Assembly: GCA_016715205.1 (NCBI GenBank)
Contig: JADKBC010000005.1
Location: 1 to 64,000, forward strand
DNA: 64,000 nucleotides
Source: Holophaga sp.
Lineage (GTDB): Bacteria; Acidobacteriota; Holophagae; Holophagales; Holophagaceae
Reading direction: 5' to 3'
The notes below the pieces were generated by a model, which had not been told where the DNA came from, did not search any database, and saw nothing but the letters and a program-made list of their open reading frames with translations. Shown piece by piece: positions 24,248-32,530 of this stretch (the first letter of the stretch is position 1; each line of letters starts with the position of its first letter). Position numbers and translations under genes: made by a program.

Positions 24248-25246
24248 GTGTCGCAACTTCCCCAGGCATCCCAGGATTTCGAAGCTAAGCGTACCACCGT
24301 GGCCGCGGTTCTCACGGCCGCGCGATCTGCGCTGGAATCCCTTGAATCCACCTGGGATTCCGCCTTGGTTGAATCCTGGACCACCCACGTTGCGGGCAGC
24401 CAGGGCAGGGTGATTGTTTCGGGCATGGGAAAATCCGGATTGGTGGGACAAAAAATTGCAGCCACCTTGGCCTCAACGGGTTGTCCCAGCTTTTTCCTGC
24501 ACCCCGCCGAAGCCCTCCACGGCGATCTGGGCATGGTGACGGCTCACGATACGATGCTGCTGCTGAGCAATAGCGGTGAAAGCGAAGAGGTGCTTCGCCT
24601 CGTGCCCAGCCTCGTTCGTCTTGGGGTACCCATCGGCGCCATCACCGCCCGCAAGGAAAGCCGACTGGGACAAGCTGCACGCTGGTGTTTCACCTATGGG
24701 TTGCCCCAGGGTGAAGGCTGTCCATTGAACTTTGCGCCCATGGCCAGCACAACCCTGCAACTGGTTTGGGGAGATCTACTGGCGGCTCATCACATGGTGC
24801 ACACGGGATTCACATTGGAGTCCTACGCACAATTTCACCCAGCTGGAAATATTGGTTCTAGGCTATTAAAAACAAAAGAGTTGATGCACAAAGAATTCCC
24901 GGAGGTCACCCCCGATTCCAACCTGGTGAGCGTGTTGGCCGCCATGACCAAGGGGCGGTTGGGTATGACGACGGTGAGTGCAGATGGCATTATGGCCGGC
25001 GTGGTGAGCGATGGGGATATTCGACGTGCCTTGGAACAGGCGCAACGCTCTGGTCAAAATCCGCTCAGCCTTTCGGCCGCCGACATCATGACCCAACATC
25101 CCGTCGGCATTTCGCCGGAGGTGCTCGCCATTGAGGCGGCCCAACTCCTGGAAGCGCGAAAGATCACCTTCCTGGTTGTCCTAGAAGGGTCTCGTGCCAT
25201 CGGTGTGCTGCATATTCACGATCTGCTGGCCGCCAAGGTCATCTGA
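24248..25246 (+). CDS. kdsD: Arabinose-5-phosphate isomerase KdsD (SIS plus two CBS domains)
   Basis: KdsD converts ribulose-5-phosphate to arabinose-5-phosphate, the first step of Kdo synthesis for LPS. Start GTG 24248 has AGGAG (24238-24242) five bases upstream, giving 332 residues. An N-terminal SIS sugar-isomerase domain includes VSGMGKSGLVGQKIAATLAS, HPAEALHGDLGM, LLSNSGESEE and MASTTLQLVWGDLLA. Two C-terminal CBS domains follow (about 205-265 and 275-330), with DIMTQHPV and VLHIHDLLAAK. The lptFG fusion lies 41 bases downstream, which fits an envelope role. Confidence 0.93.
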   Translation: MSQLPQASQDFEAKRTTVAAVLTAARSALESLESTWDSALVESWTTHVAGSQGRVIVSGMGKSGLVGQKIAATLASTGCPSFFLHPAEALHGDLGMVTAHDTMLLLSNSGESEEVLRLVPSLVRLGVPIGAITARKESRLGQAARWCFTYGLPQGEGCPLNFAPMASTTLQLVWGDLLAAHHMVHTGFTLESYAQFHPAGNIGSRLLKTKELMHKEFPEVTPDSNLVSVLAAMTKGRLGMTTVSADGIMAGVVSDGDIRRALEQAQRSGQNPLSLSAADIMTQHPVGISPEVLAIEAAQLLEARKITFLVVLEGSRAIGVLHIHDLLAAKVI

Positions 25247-25287
25247 TTACAAGGTTACATAATATACATTATCGAAAGTAGAATCTG

Positions 25288-27507
25288 GTGCTACCGATCC
25301 TTCCACGCTACTTCCTCCGCCGGTGGTCCTCCCCCTTCCTGGGCGCCCTCCTGCTATATGGGGGGTTGATCCTGGCCTGGGAAATGATCGGGATCTCCAA
25401 GGAGATCTTCTCCATGGGAGCGCCCTTTCGGTGGCTCACGCCCTACCTGTTGACGCAGGTTCCCGAAACTTTGGGCATGGTTTTCCCCATGGCTGCTGTG
25501 CTTGGAGGTTTGCTTGGCAGTCAACAGTTGTCCGAAGGTTCCGAGATGGTGGCCTCCCAGGGGCTCGGGGTTGGAATGCGTTACCTGCTGCGACCCTGGG
25601 CTATTCTTTCTGTTGCGTTGATTCTGATATCCGCCCTGAATGCAAATATTTTGGTTCCAAAAATAAATAACATTCAACAGTCCATTCGCAGCCGAATGCT
25701 AGACGAGGCTCAGACTCGCTTTCTGAAACCCGGCAGCCCACCCTTTTTTCCACCCAGCAATCCCAACAATGCCATCTGGATTGACAGCACGGGTGAAATC
25801 CATTTCATGGAATCCAACCCTCAAGGTGTTCAACATTTGGTGGCACAGTCCATGGATTGGGCCCGGGTTGAGACCAAGGGGCAATTGACTTCCATCAACC
25901 TGGAATTCAAGGACCTGAACGGCTGCCTGGTTCGCAAAGAGAACGGAAGTATCGTTCATATCAAGCAGAAAACACTAAACTTTGCCATTCCCGTTTCTGC
26001 ACCTTCGGGATCTGTCCTGCCGCCGACACCGGTCCGCTACCTTTCTACGTCAAGCCTGTTCAGGGATGCTTCTTTGCAGGCTCGCATCGAGCTTGGCCGC
26101 CGGTTCTCTCTTCCCATCGCGACCTGCGCCTTGCTGCTGCTCGGGATTGCCCTGGGGATGGGACACCCACGTTTCCAGCGTGGCGGCGCGATGGTCAAAA
26201 GCCTTGGGGTGATTCTGGCCTACTATCTGCTGATGAAGTCCATTGAAAACATGATATTAAGTGGGAAACCTAGAATGATGATTGCCCTGGTGGGGCTTCC
26301 TTGGCTCTTTCTTGCCATGGGCTTTGGTATGCTCTCTCGTCGTTTGCATCCTCATCATTCAGCACCCCACTTGATCATGCATGGACTCTCCTGGATGGTT
26401 TCAAAGGGGCGGGCATTCTTATCACCTGCATATCAATGGGTCGCGGCGGGCATCGCTCGCGCCCTGCCCCATCCCGTGCAATTGTTCGAACACCTGCTGC
26501 GTGGGTCTGAGGATGGTGGCACTCTGGCACGCTGGTCGCGGAACCTCTGGTGGCGCAACTGGGGTGCTGCCATGGGCAGCTTTCTTACCCTCAGCCTATT
26601 GCTGGAATTCGCTTCTCTCGCCGGTGATCTTTCCAAGAACCGGGTCTCGATCCTGGTGTTTTTGCATTACTGGGTTTGGAACCTACCGCCATTCTTGGTT
26701 GTCGTTCTGCCCATCGCGTTCCTTTTTGCCGGCGTTTTGGCTTTCTCCGAAGCCACCCTATCTCGGGAGTGGGTGGCGCTGCGGGCGGGAGGTGCCAGCC
26801 TTCTTCAATGGATTGCGGCTGGCGGGAGGGCATGGGTGGGTGTACTGTTGCTGACCTTCCTGCTTCAGGCAGTGGTTGCACCCTTGGTAATAGGTAAATC
26901 AGACAAGCTTTACAGGCAAATATTAAATAAACCTGCGAAACATTTGAACACCAAGCCTTGGCTTTACCTGGGTTCGACCGGGGTGCTGTGGTACCTCGAA
27001 GGCACCACCCGATGGGGCTTCCCCCTGAAATCCGCGGGGGAAGCGCCTATTTTCCTGAACTGGAAACTGAACGAGACCCGATCCACCGCCCTTGCCTGGA
27101 ATGCCCTGCATTGGCAGCCCGGGCCCGAAGCAACGCGCCTGTTCCCGGATCAAGCGCTGCGGGCCACGCCCAATGCCGAGGAAGCCAACACGCCTGATCT
27201 GGTGCGTTGGCAGCGCTGGGCCCCCGACCCTGAGCGGTCGTCCATGCTGTGGGGTCGCATGTTGAATTGGCTGGCAGGGCCCTGCCTGCTGTTCGCAGTA
27301 CTGGCCCAGGCCTTTCCTCGCCCGCGGGGCGGTCGAGGTCAAGCCCTTGGATTCGCCCTCATCGTGGGACTTCTTTTCATGGGCGCCCAGGCACTGTTCG
27401 GTGGCGCGGCCAAGGCTGGGGAAATTCCTGGCTATTGGGGTGTGGTGGCGCCCCTCTCTTTATTATTGGGCTTTGGGTTCCTGGGGCTCCGAAAATTGCG
27501 AACATAA
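25288..27507 (+). CDS. LptF-LptG fusion, LPS export permease
   Basis: A 739-residue chain that looks like two YjgP/YjgQ-type permeases joined head to tail; E. coli LptF and LptG are each about 360 residues. The N-terminal half (about 1-355) opens MLPILPRYFLRRW and has three membrane helices. A periplasmic beta-jellyroll (about 130-270) follows, then three more helices (ALLLLGIALGMGHPRFQRGG is typical). A roughly 65-residue amphipathic linker leads to a second half (about 420-739) with the same 3-helix, periplasmic domain, 3-helix plan. Both halves would pair with LptB. Start GTG 25288 lacks a strong ribosome binding site; an AT-rich patch lies just upstream. Confidence 0.85.
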   Translation: MLPILPRYFLRRWSSPFLGALLLYGGLILAWEMIGISKEIFSMGAPFRWLTPYLLTQVPETLGMVFPMAAVLGGLLGSQQLSEGSEMVASQGLGVGMRYLLRPWAILSVALILISALNANILVPKINNIQQSIRSRMLDEAQTRFLKPGSPPFFPPSNPNNAIWIDSTGEIHFMESNPQGVQHLVAQSMDWARVETKGQLTSINLEFKDLNGCLVRKENGSIVHIKQKTLNFAIPVSAPSGSVLPPTPVRYLSTSSLFRDASLQARIELGRRFSLPIATCALLLLGIALGMGHPRFQRGGAMVKSLGVILAYYLLMKSIENMILSGKPRMMIALVGLPWLFLAMGFGMLSRRLHPHHSAPHLIMHGLSWMVSKGRAFLSPAYQWVAAGIARALPHPVQLFEHLLRGSEDGGTLARWSRNLWWRNWGAAMGSFLTLSLLLEFASLAGDLSKNRVSILVFLHYWVWNLPPFLVVVLPIAFLFAGVLAFSEATLSREWVALRAGGASLLQWIAAGGRAWVGVLLLTFLLQAVVAPLVIGKSDKLYRQILNKPAKHLNTKPWLYLGSTGVLWYLEGTTRWGFPLKSAGEAPIFLNWKLNETRSTALAWNALHWQPGPEATRLFPDQALRATPNAEEANTPDLVRWQRWAPDPERSSMLWGRMLNWLAGPCLLFAVLAQAFPRPRGGRGQALGFALIVGLLFMGAQALFGGAAKAGEIPGYWGVVAPLSLLLGFGFLGLRKLRT

Positions 27508-27554
27508 ACAGCGCAAACGCTTTTAAGCGCCTATGTTTAGCTTGGAGATTCCCT

Positions 27555-27764
27555 ATGTCCAAGCCCGTGATTGCCGTTCCTGCCCTACCGGTAGAAGTTG
27601 GAAGACTTCGCAGAGTGGAGCATTACACCCTGTACCTCTTGAATTCCATGGCGGCTGCGGGAAGCGCTGCCCTCAGCGATGGCGACATCGATTACGCAAT
27701 TGATTTGGCTGAACGGCTGGCGGCCAAGTTGGTTGCGCGCGGTCACGTGCAACCCCACGAGTGA
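27555..27764 (+). CDS. Small protein of unknown function
   Basis: ATG 27555 follows TTGGAGA at seven bases. The 69-residue product is mainly alpha-helical: RRVEHYTLYLLNSMAAAGSA, then DGDIDYAIDLAERLAAKLVA. It has no cysteines, no signal peptide and no membrane helix. I do not recognise it. The clear ribosome binding site and amphipathic composition support a real gene. It lies between lptFG and a membrane protein gene on the same strand. Confidence 0.6.
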   Translation: MSKPVIAVPALPVEVGRLRRVEHYTLYLLNSMAAAGSAALSDGDIDYAIDLAERLAAKLVARGHVQPHE

Positions 27765-27818
27765 TCCAAGGCATCCAAGGCGGCCGGTATGCTGGGTCCT
27801 GTTCCTGATGGGGCCGCC

Positions 27819-28361
27819 ATGCTGCAAACCTACGTCACCTGGGTGATCACAAACCCATTTCTGTCCGCCGCCCTCCAGTTCGCACTGTTGGGCACGGTGG
27901 GTGAAATCATCGCGGCCAGCCTGAAACGTCGGCAATTTTGCCTGCCCTGCGGGTGGTGGCAGCTTGGGGCCAAGGCCTTGGCCTGGGCCCTGCTCGGGAT
28001 TGTCATCAAATATGGCTTTATCGGAATGAAGGGCTTCACCCAGGCCCTGCTCGACAAGGGGCTGCTGCCGGGGCTATTTGCCCTTGGCCTGGGCAAGGCC
28101 TTTGCCGTATCCGTGCTGACCAATGCGTTTTTTGGCCCGCAAATGATGGCCTTTCATCGCCTCGAAGACAACCTGATCCTGGGGGAAAAAGGGTTCGCTG
28201 GCATCGAACGGGCTTGGTGGACGCTGCTCTGGTTCTGGGTTCCAGCTCACACCATCACCTTTGCCCTGCCCCAGGAATATCAGATTGGGTTAGCCGCGGT
28301 CTGGGGGCTGGTGCTGGGGATCATCCTGGGCTTGGCCAAGCCAGCCCCTAAGGCTGGCTGA
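27819..28361 (+). CDS. Integral membrane protein, possibly Mpv17/PMP22-like
   Basis: A 180-residue protein with about four hydrophobic segments: ALQFALLGTVGEIIAA, ALAWALLGIVIKYGFI, LFALGLGKAFAVSVLTNAFF and the last two after TLLWFWVPAHTITFALP. The WFWVPAHTITF box and following small-residue helix recall bacterial Mpv17-like proteins, but I am not certain. An alternative ATG at 27789 would add ten residues; 27819 is preferred because the extra residues are not protein-like. Its last 82 bases overlap the convergent CapA-like gene. Confidence 0.65.
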   Translation: MLQTYVTWVITNPFLSAALQFALLGTVGEIIAASLKRRQFCLPCGWWQLGAKALAWALLGIVIKYGFIGMKGFTQALLDKGLLPGLFALGLGKAFAVSVLTNAFFGPQMMAFHRLEDNLILGEKGFAGIERAWWTLLWFWVPAHTITFALPQEYQIGLAAVWGLVLGIILGLAKPAPKAG

Positions 28362-29458
28362 ACCTTGGGCAGGTGCGCAGATAAGGTCAATTCGATCCGG
28401 TTGCGGCGCCGCTCCAACAGGCCACCATCCGGCTGGGCCCGAACCACCTGTATTTCACGCCGTGTTGCCTTTCCCGAGGTGAATTGGGCCCAGTTATTCT
28501 GGGTCCAAAGGGGCTCCATGTGCACGGTTTCCAGTTCGACCGGGCCAATCCCCTTGCGAAAGGTGGCCACCAGGGCCGCGCTGTCACGGTTGTCTCCGGC
28601 CCCTTCCGGCATGGTGTGCGGGTTGTAAATCCGGTCCTGGTTGCTGATGAAATTGCCCAGAGAAAAAATGACAGCACCCCGGCGACCTTCGGCCTCGATC
28701 CATTCCAGGGGTTGAAGCACATGGGGATGATGGCCCAACAGCAGATCCGCGCCTGCACCAATCAGCCGACTCGCCACTTCACGCTGGCGAGGGCGAGGCA
28801 GGTGTTCGTATTCGATGCCCCAGTGCAAGCTGACCACCACGATATCCGCTTGGTTGCGGGCTAAACGCACCGCGGTCACGGCGGGTTCCAGGTCCAATCG
28901 CCCCACCCAGGGGGCATTCTCCGCCCGGTTCAGGTCCATATTGAACAGGTCCGTATAGGCAAGGAAGGCGATGCGGAGCCCCTTTCGTTCGAAGATGCGT
29001 GGCGCCTCGGCCTGGGCTCGATCCCGCCCGCTGCCCAAGGGTGTGAGGCTCAGGGCCGTCAACCGGTCCAGGGTTTCCAGAACCCCTTTGGAACCCTGAT
29101 CAAAGGCATGGTTGTTGGCCGTGGAGAGCGCGTCGAAGCCACTCGCCTTGAGCTCAAAGGGAAGATCTTCGGGGGCGTTGAACACAAAGGGCTGCCCAGG
29201 CCGTCCCGTCGAAGGTGCCACCGGCGTTTCCAGGTTGCCAAAGAGCAAGTCGGCCTGATCGAACAGGGGTTGAACATCAGCCCATAAGCCCTTGAACCCG
29301 CAGCCATTTTCGCGCGCTGCGCGTTTTACGTCCTGGTGCATGAGGATGTCCCCAACCGCCACCAGCGTGAAGCGAGTGACAGGTGCCGGAGGATCAGGCT
29401 TTTTGGGATGACAACCGACCAACCCCAATAAACCCAGGATGAAAGCGATTCTACGCAA
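28280..29458 (-). CDS. CapA/PgsA-like metallophosphoesterase-fold lipoprotein
   Basis: The protein resembles CapA of poly-gamma-glutamate and capsule systems. Motifs run in the usual order: VAVGDILMHQD, LLFGNLETPVAP, LSTANNHAFDQGSKG, FLAYTDLFN, VSLHWGIEYEH, LLLGHHPHVLQPLEWI and IFSLGNFISNQD. Start TTG 29458 is proposed because it gives a short lipoprotein signal (MRRIAFILGLLGLVGC) and overlaps the upstream stop by eight bases. No good ribosome binding site is visible. The 392-residue product would be anchored by Cys16. No capBC partners are nearby, so polymer synthesis cannot be assumed. Confidence 0.82.
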   Translation of the reverse strand: MRRIAFILGLLGLVGCHPKKPDPPAPVTRFTLVAVGDILMHQDVKRAARENGCGFKGLWADVQPLFDQADLLFGNLETPVAPSTGRPGQPFVFNAPEDLPFELKASGFDALSTANNHAFDQGSKGVLETLDRLTALSLTPLGSGRDRAQAEAPRIFERKGLRIAFLAYTDLFNMDLNRAENAPWVGRLDLEPAVTAVRLARNQADIVVVSLHWGIEYEHLPRPRQREVASRLIGAGADLLLGHHPHVLQPLEWIEAEGRRGAVIFSLGNFISNQDRIYNPHTMPEGAGDNRDSAALVATFRKGIGPVELETVHMEPLWTQNNWAQFTSGKATRREIQVVRAQPDGGLLERRRNRIELTLSAHLPKVQPALGAGLAKPRMIPSTSPQTAANPI

Positions 29459-30329
29459 GACTATCGGGACCGTAGAAAACCTCAATGGGAAGGCCTGGCA
29501 GACCGCTGCGCACACGATCGGCAAGGCGATCCAGGGTTTTCGGGTTCAGGGGCTTGGCCGCCGCCTCGGGCGTAGGTCGAGCCACCGTGTAGAGTTGCAG
29601 GCCCTGGAGTTGGGCGCCATCGTGCTGAAGTGCCTGAACCAGGGAGAGATAGGCCTCCACTTCACCCTCCGAAGGCCCCTGCCCCTTCCACTCCAGAAAG
29701 AGCGTCTGGAGGGTGATTGGCCAGCGCCTGCCTGTAGAAGCCAAGTTTTCCAGGATCCGGGTGAAGGGCACTTTGCTGCGGTTGATTTCCCGGTAATAGG
29801 CTTCGGTGCCCGCGTCGAGCTTGGCCCAAATTTCGCCCTGGTTCTGCATCAGGCATTCAAGCCCTCGGATAACTTCAGGTGCCTGGAGGCGGCTGGAATC
29901 GGTGATGAGCACCAGCTTTACGTCATGAAGCCCGCGGGAGGCTTTGAGTCGGGCGAGCCGTTCGATGGCTTCTGGAAACTCCCGGGCTGTGGTGGGTTCG
30001 CCATCGCCGCTGAAAGCAATGTCGTTAAGGCGCTGATGGTCGGGGCGGGTGGAATCAAAGGGCGCGGTGGCAAAAAGCTCCCCCGAGGCAGCCAGATCTA
30101 GCAGGGTCGCCATCTCACGTTCCAGTTGTTCCAGATCCACATCGCCCCGACGAGCCGGATTAACGCGATCCACTTCACAGTAGACGCAATCGAAATTGCA
30201 GATTTTGTCGGGGTTCAGGTTCACACCCAGACTGAGGCCCTTGCTCCGGCGACTGATGACGGGATAGCAATAATCAAAATCCTGCCAGGTGCGCCGGTGG
30301 TCCAGGTGGGCTTTCACAAGTTGATCCAT
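29451..30329 (-). CDS. Radical SAM protein
   Basis: A 292-residue enzyme starting MDQLVKAHLDHRRTWQDFDY. The cluster motif is C44-x3-C48-x2-C51 in ICNFDCVYCEVDR. It is followed by the SAM-binding FSGDGEPTT and by VLITDSSRL, which belong to the radical SAM core. The FSGDGEPTT pattern occurs in a group of small radical SAM proteins whose reactions are mostly unassigned. The gene lies after sucD on the same strand, separated by a short hairpin, and overlaps the CapA-like gene by eight bases. No specific substrate is proposed. Confidence 0.82.
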   Translation of the reverse strand: MDQLVKAHLDHRRTWQDFDYCYPVISRRSKGLSLGVNLNPDKICNFDCVYCEVDRVNPARRGDVDLEQLEREMATLLDLAASGELFATAPFDSTRPDHQRLNDIAFSGDGEPTTAREFPEAIERLARLKASRGLHDVKLVLITDSSRLQAPEVIRGLECLMQNQGEIWAKLDAGTEAYYREINRSKVPFTRILENLASTGRRWPITLQTLFLEWKGQGPSEGEVEAYLSLVQALQHDGAQLQGLQLYTVARPTPEAAAKPLNPKTLDRLADRVRSGLPGLPIEVFYGPDSLA

Positions 30330-30344
30330 GTTGCTTGGGTTCCT

Positions 30345-30360
30345 CCGCAGACCTCTGCGG
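30345..30360 (-). other. Short hairpin between sucD and the radical SAM gene
   Basis: CCGCAGA-GG-TCTGCGG is a perfect 7-bp stem without a following T-run. Its 3' arm adjoins GGAGGA upstream of the radical SAM start, so it may affect translation or processing. Significance is uncertain. Confidence 0.3.
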
Positions 30361-30363
30361 CTC

Positions 30364-31239
30364 CTATTTTCGCATGCGTTCAGCCACGGCCTTGCCCATG
30401 TCGGCAGGGCTTTGCACCACGGTGATGCCTGCGGCCTGCAAGGCTTCCATTTTTTCCGAGGCGGTGCCCTTGCCACCACTGATAATGGCGCCCGCGTGGC
30501 CCATGCGTCTTCCTGCCGGAGCCGTTTGGCCTGCGATAAAGCTCACCACCGGCTTGGTGACATATGCCTTCACAAAGGCTGCAGCCTCTTCCTCGGCGCT
30601 GCCGCCAATCTCACCGATCATCACGATGGCGTGGGTGTCAGGATCGTCCTGGAAGAATTTCAGGGCGTCGATATGACTGGTGCCATTGACCGGATCGCCG
30701 CCAATACCAATGCAGGTGCTCTGGCCAATGCCCAGTGCCGTCAACTGGCCCACGGCTTCGTAGGTCAGGGTGCCGGAGCGGGATACCACACCCACATGGC
30801 CCGGCAGGTGAATGCGTCCCGGCATGATGCCGATCTTGGCTTTGCCAGGGGTGATCACGCCGGGACAGTTGGGCCCGATCAATCGGCACTGGGGGTAATC
30901 CGGCAGCACCCGCTTCACCTTGACCATGTCGAGTACGGGAATGCCTTCGGTGATGCACACGATCAGTTCGATGCCCGCGTCCAGCGCTTCGAGGATGGCG
31001 TCCGCGGCGGCGATGGGGGGGACAAAAATCATGGTGGCATTGGCACCCGTCTTGGCGCGGGCCTCCTTGACGGTATTGAAAACAGGGAATCCCTCGATGT
31101 CGGTGCCCCCCTTTCCAGGGGTTACACCACCTACCACCTTGGTGCCGTAATCCCGGCAGCCCTTGGCGTGGTACAGGCCCTCGCGGCCTGTAATTCCCTG
31201 CACGATTAGCTTGGTGTCATTTCCAACCAGAACGGACAT
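30364..31239 (-). CDS. sucD: Succinyl-CoA ligase alpha subunit
   Basis: With SucC it interconverts succinyl-CoA and succinate with nucleotide triphosphate formation in the TCA cycle. The 291-residue protein starts MSVLVGNDTKLIVQGITGRE, the CoA-binding domain. PKGGTDIEGFPVF is typical, and IGPNCPGVITPGKAKIGIMP marks the ligase domain. The phosphohistidine segment is RRMGHAGAIISGG. It lies 17 bases after sucC and is clearly co-transcribed with it. Confidence 0.96.
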   Translation of the reverse strand: MSVLVGNDTKLIVQGITGREGLYHAKGCRDYGTKVVGGVTPGKGGTDIEGFPVFNTVKEARAKTGANATMIFVPPIAAADAILEALDAGIELIVCITEGIPVLDMVKVKRVLPDYPQCRLIGPNCPGVITPGKAKIGIMPGRIHLPGHVGVVSRSGTLTYEAVGQLTALGIGQSTCIGIGGDPVNGTSHIDALKFFQDDPDTHAIVMIGEIGGSAEEEAAAFVKAYVTKPVVSFIAGQTAPAGRRMGHAGAIISGGKGTASEKMEALQAAGITVVQSPADMGKAVAERMRK

Positions 31240-31256
31240 AGTCGATCTCCCTTTGC

Positions 31257-32414
31257 CTAGCGTACCGATGCCACGGCTTTTTCGGCCGCATCCCTGATTC
31301 CCTCAGCCACCTGCAGGTTGAGCCCGCTTTCCGCCAGAATGCGCTTGCCTTCCTCCACGTTGGTGCCCTCAAGGCGCACCACTACAGGCACTTTGATGCC
31401 GATCTCCTTGGCCGCTTTCACCACGCCCGCGGCCACGATGTCGCAGCGCATGATGCCGCCAAAGATATTGACCAGCACCGCCTTCACCGAAGGGTCCTGC
31501 AGGATGATGCGGAAGGCGTTCTTGACAGCCTCTTCGCTGGCGCCACCACCCACATCCAGGAAATTGGCGGGATCGCCCCCGTGGTATTTGATGATGTCCA
31601 TGGTGGCCATGGCCAAGCCCGCGCCGTTCACCATGCAGCCGATGTTCCCATCCAGCTTGATGAAGTTGAGGTTGAACTTGGAGGCTTCGATCTCCTCCAG
31701 GGCCTCTTCGTTCAGATCCCGCAGGGCCAACACATCGGGGTGCCGCACCAGGGCGTTGTCATCAAAGGCCATCTTGCAGTCCAGGGCCACAACATCGCCC
31801 TGCTCGGTGAGGATCAGGGGATTGATCTCCACCATGGCGCAATCCTTTTCCACAAAAAGCTTGTAGAGGTTGAGCAGGAATCCCACGCCTTTTTTGAAGG
31901 CATCCCCCTCCAGGCCCAGGGAAAAGCAGACCTGGCGAGCCTGGAACCCGGTGAGCCCCAGGGCAGGATCCACGGTCACCCTGAAGATTTTTTCGGGGGT
32001 GGCTTCGGCCACCTCTTCGATCTCCACACCACCTTCGGTGGAGGCCAGCACCGTCACGCGGCTGCTGCCACGATCGACGAGCAGGCTGAGGTAAAGCTCT
32101 CGGGCGATGTCCTGGGGATCCGAGAGGAAGACTGTCTGGACTTTCCGGCCTTCTGGGCCTGTTTGCTTCGTGACTAGGTTCATGCCCAGCATCTGTTTGA
32201 AGAGTTCCGCCGCCATGTCCGGGTCCTTGGCGAATTTGACGCCGCCGCCCTTGCCCCGCCCACCGGCGTGAATTTGTGCCTTGACCACCGCCTGGCCGCC
32301 AAAGCCCTTGGCGATCTGGCGCGCGTCTTCGGCATCTTGCGCCACTCGGCCATCCGGCGTGGCGACGTGGTAGAGGCGCAGGATTTCCTTTGCCTGATAT
32401 TCGTGGATGTTCAT
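31257..32414 (-). CDS. sucC: Succinyl-CoA ligase beta subunit
   Basis: The 385-residue ATP-grasp subunit is of normal length. It opens MNIHEYQAKEILRLYHVATP. KAQIHAGGRGKGGGVKFAKD is the nucleotide-binding loop. VEINPLILTEQGDVVALDCK holds metal ligands. NGAGLAMATMDIIKYHGGDP and NIFGGIMRCDIVAAGVV complete the family pattern. A promoter with the TAGACT -10 hexamer is proposed about 55 bases upstream. The PilT-like gene is divergent. Confidence 0.96.
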   Translation of the reverse strand: MNIHEYQAKEILRLYHVATPDGRVAQDAEDARQIAKGFGGQAVVKAQIHAGGRGKGGGVKFAKDPDMAAELFKQMLGMNLVTKQTGPEGRKVQTVFLSDPQDIARELYLSLLVDRGSSRVTVLASTEGGVEIEEVAEATPEKIFRVTVDPALGLTGFQARQVCFSLGLEGDAFKKGVGFLLNLYKLFVEKDCAMVEINPLILTEQGDVVALDCKMAFDDNALVRHPDVLALRDLNEEALEEIEASKFNLNFIKLDGNIGCMVNGAGLAMATMDIIKYHGGDPANFLDVGGGASEEAVKNAFRIILQDPSVKAVLVNIFGGIMRCDIVAAGVVKAAKEIGIKVPVVVRLEGTNVEEGKRILAESGLNLQVAEGIRDAAEKAVASVR

Positions 32415-32469
32415 CGATCCTCCCAGGGTGGGGTTGATAGCGGTCTTTCCTTCGATGATGGAAAGGGGA

Positions 32470-32499
32470 AGTCTATCCCCGGTGAAGGCTCTGTGTCCT
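32470..32499 (-). promoter_or_regulatory. Putative promoter of sucCD
   Basis: On the minus strand AGGACA (32499-32494) and TAGACT (32475-32470) are spaced by 18 bases. It lies in the gap between the divergent sucC and PilT-like genes. Confidence 0.4.
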
Positions 32500-32530
32500 T
32501 AGAATGCATGTAACCGATTCCGGAGACCCC

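Noticed and set aside
25247..25280. A consensus promoter in the AT-rich patch before lptFG
   Set aside because: TTACAA and several TATACA/CATTAT-like hexamers occur, but none gives a 16-18 base spacing with good matches. It is recorded only as an AT-rich patch.
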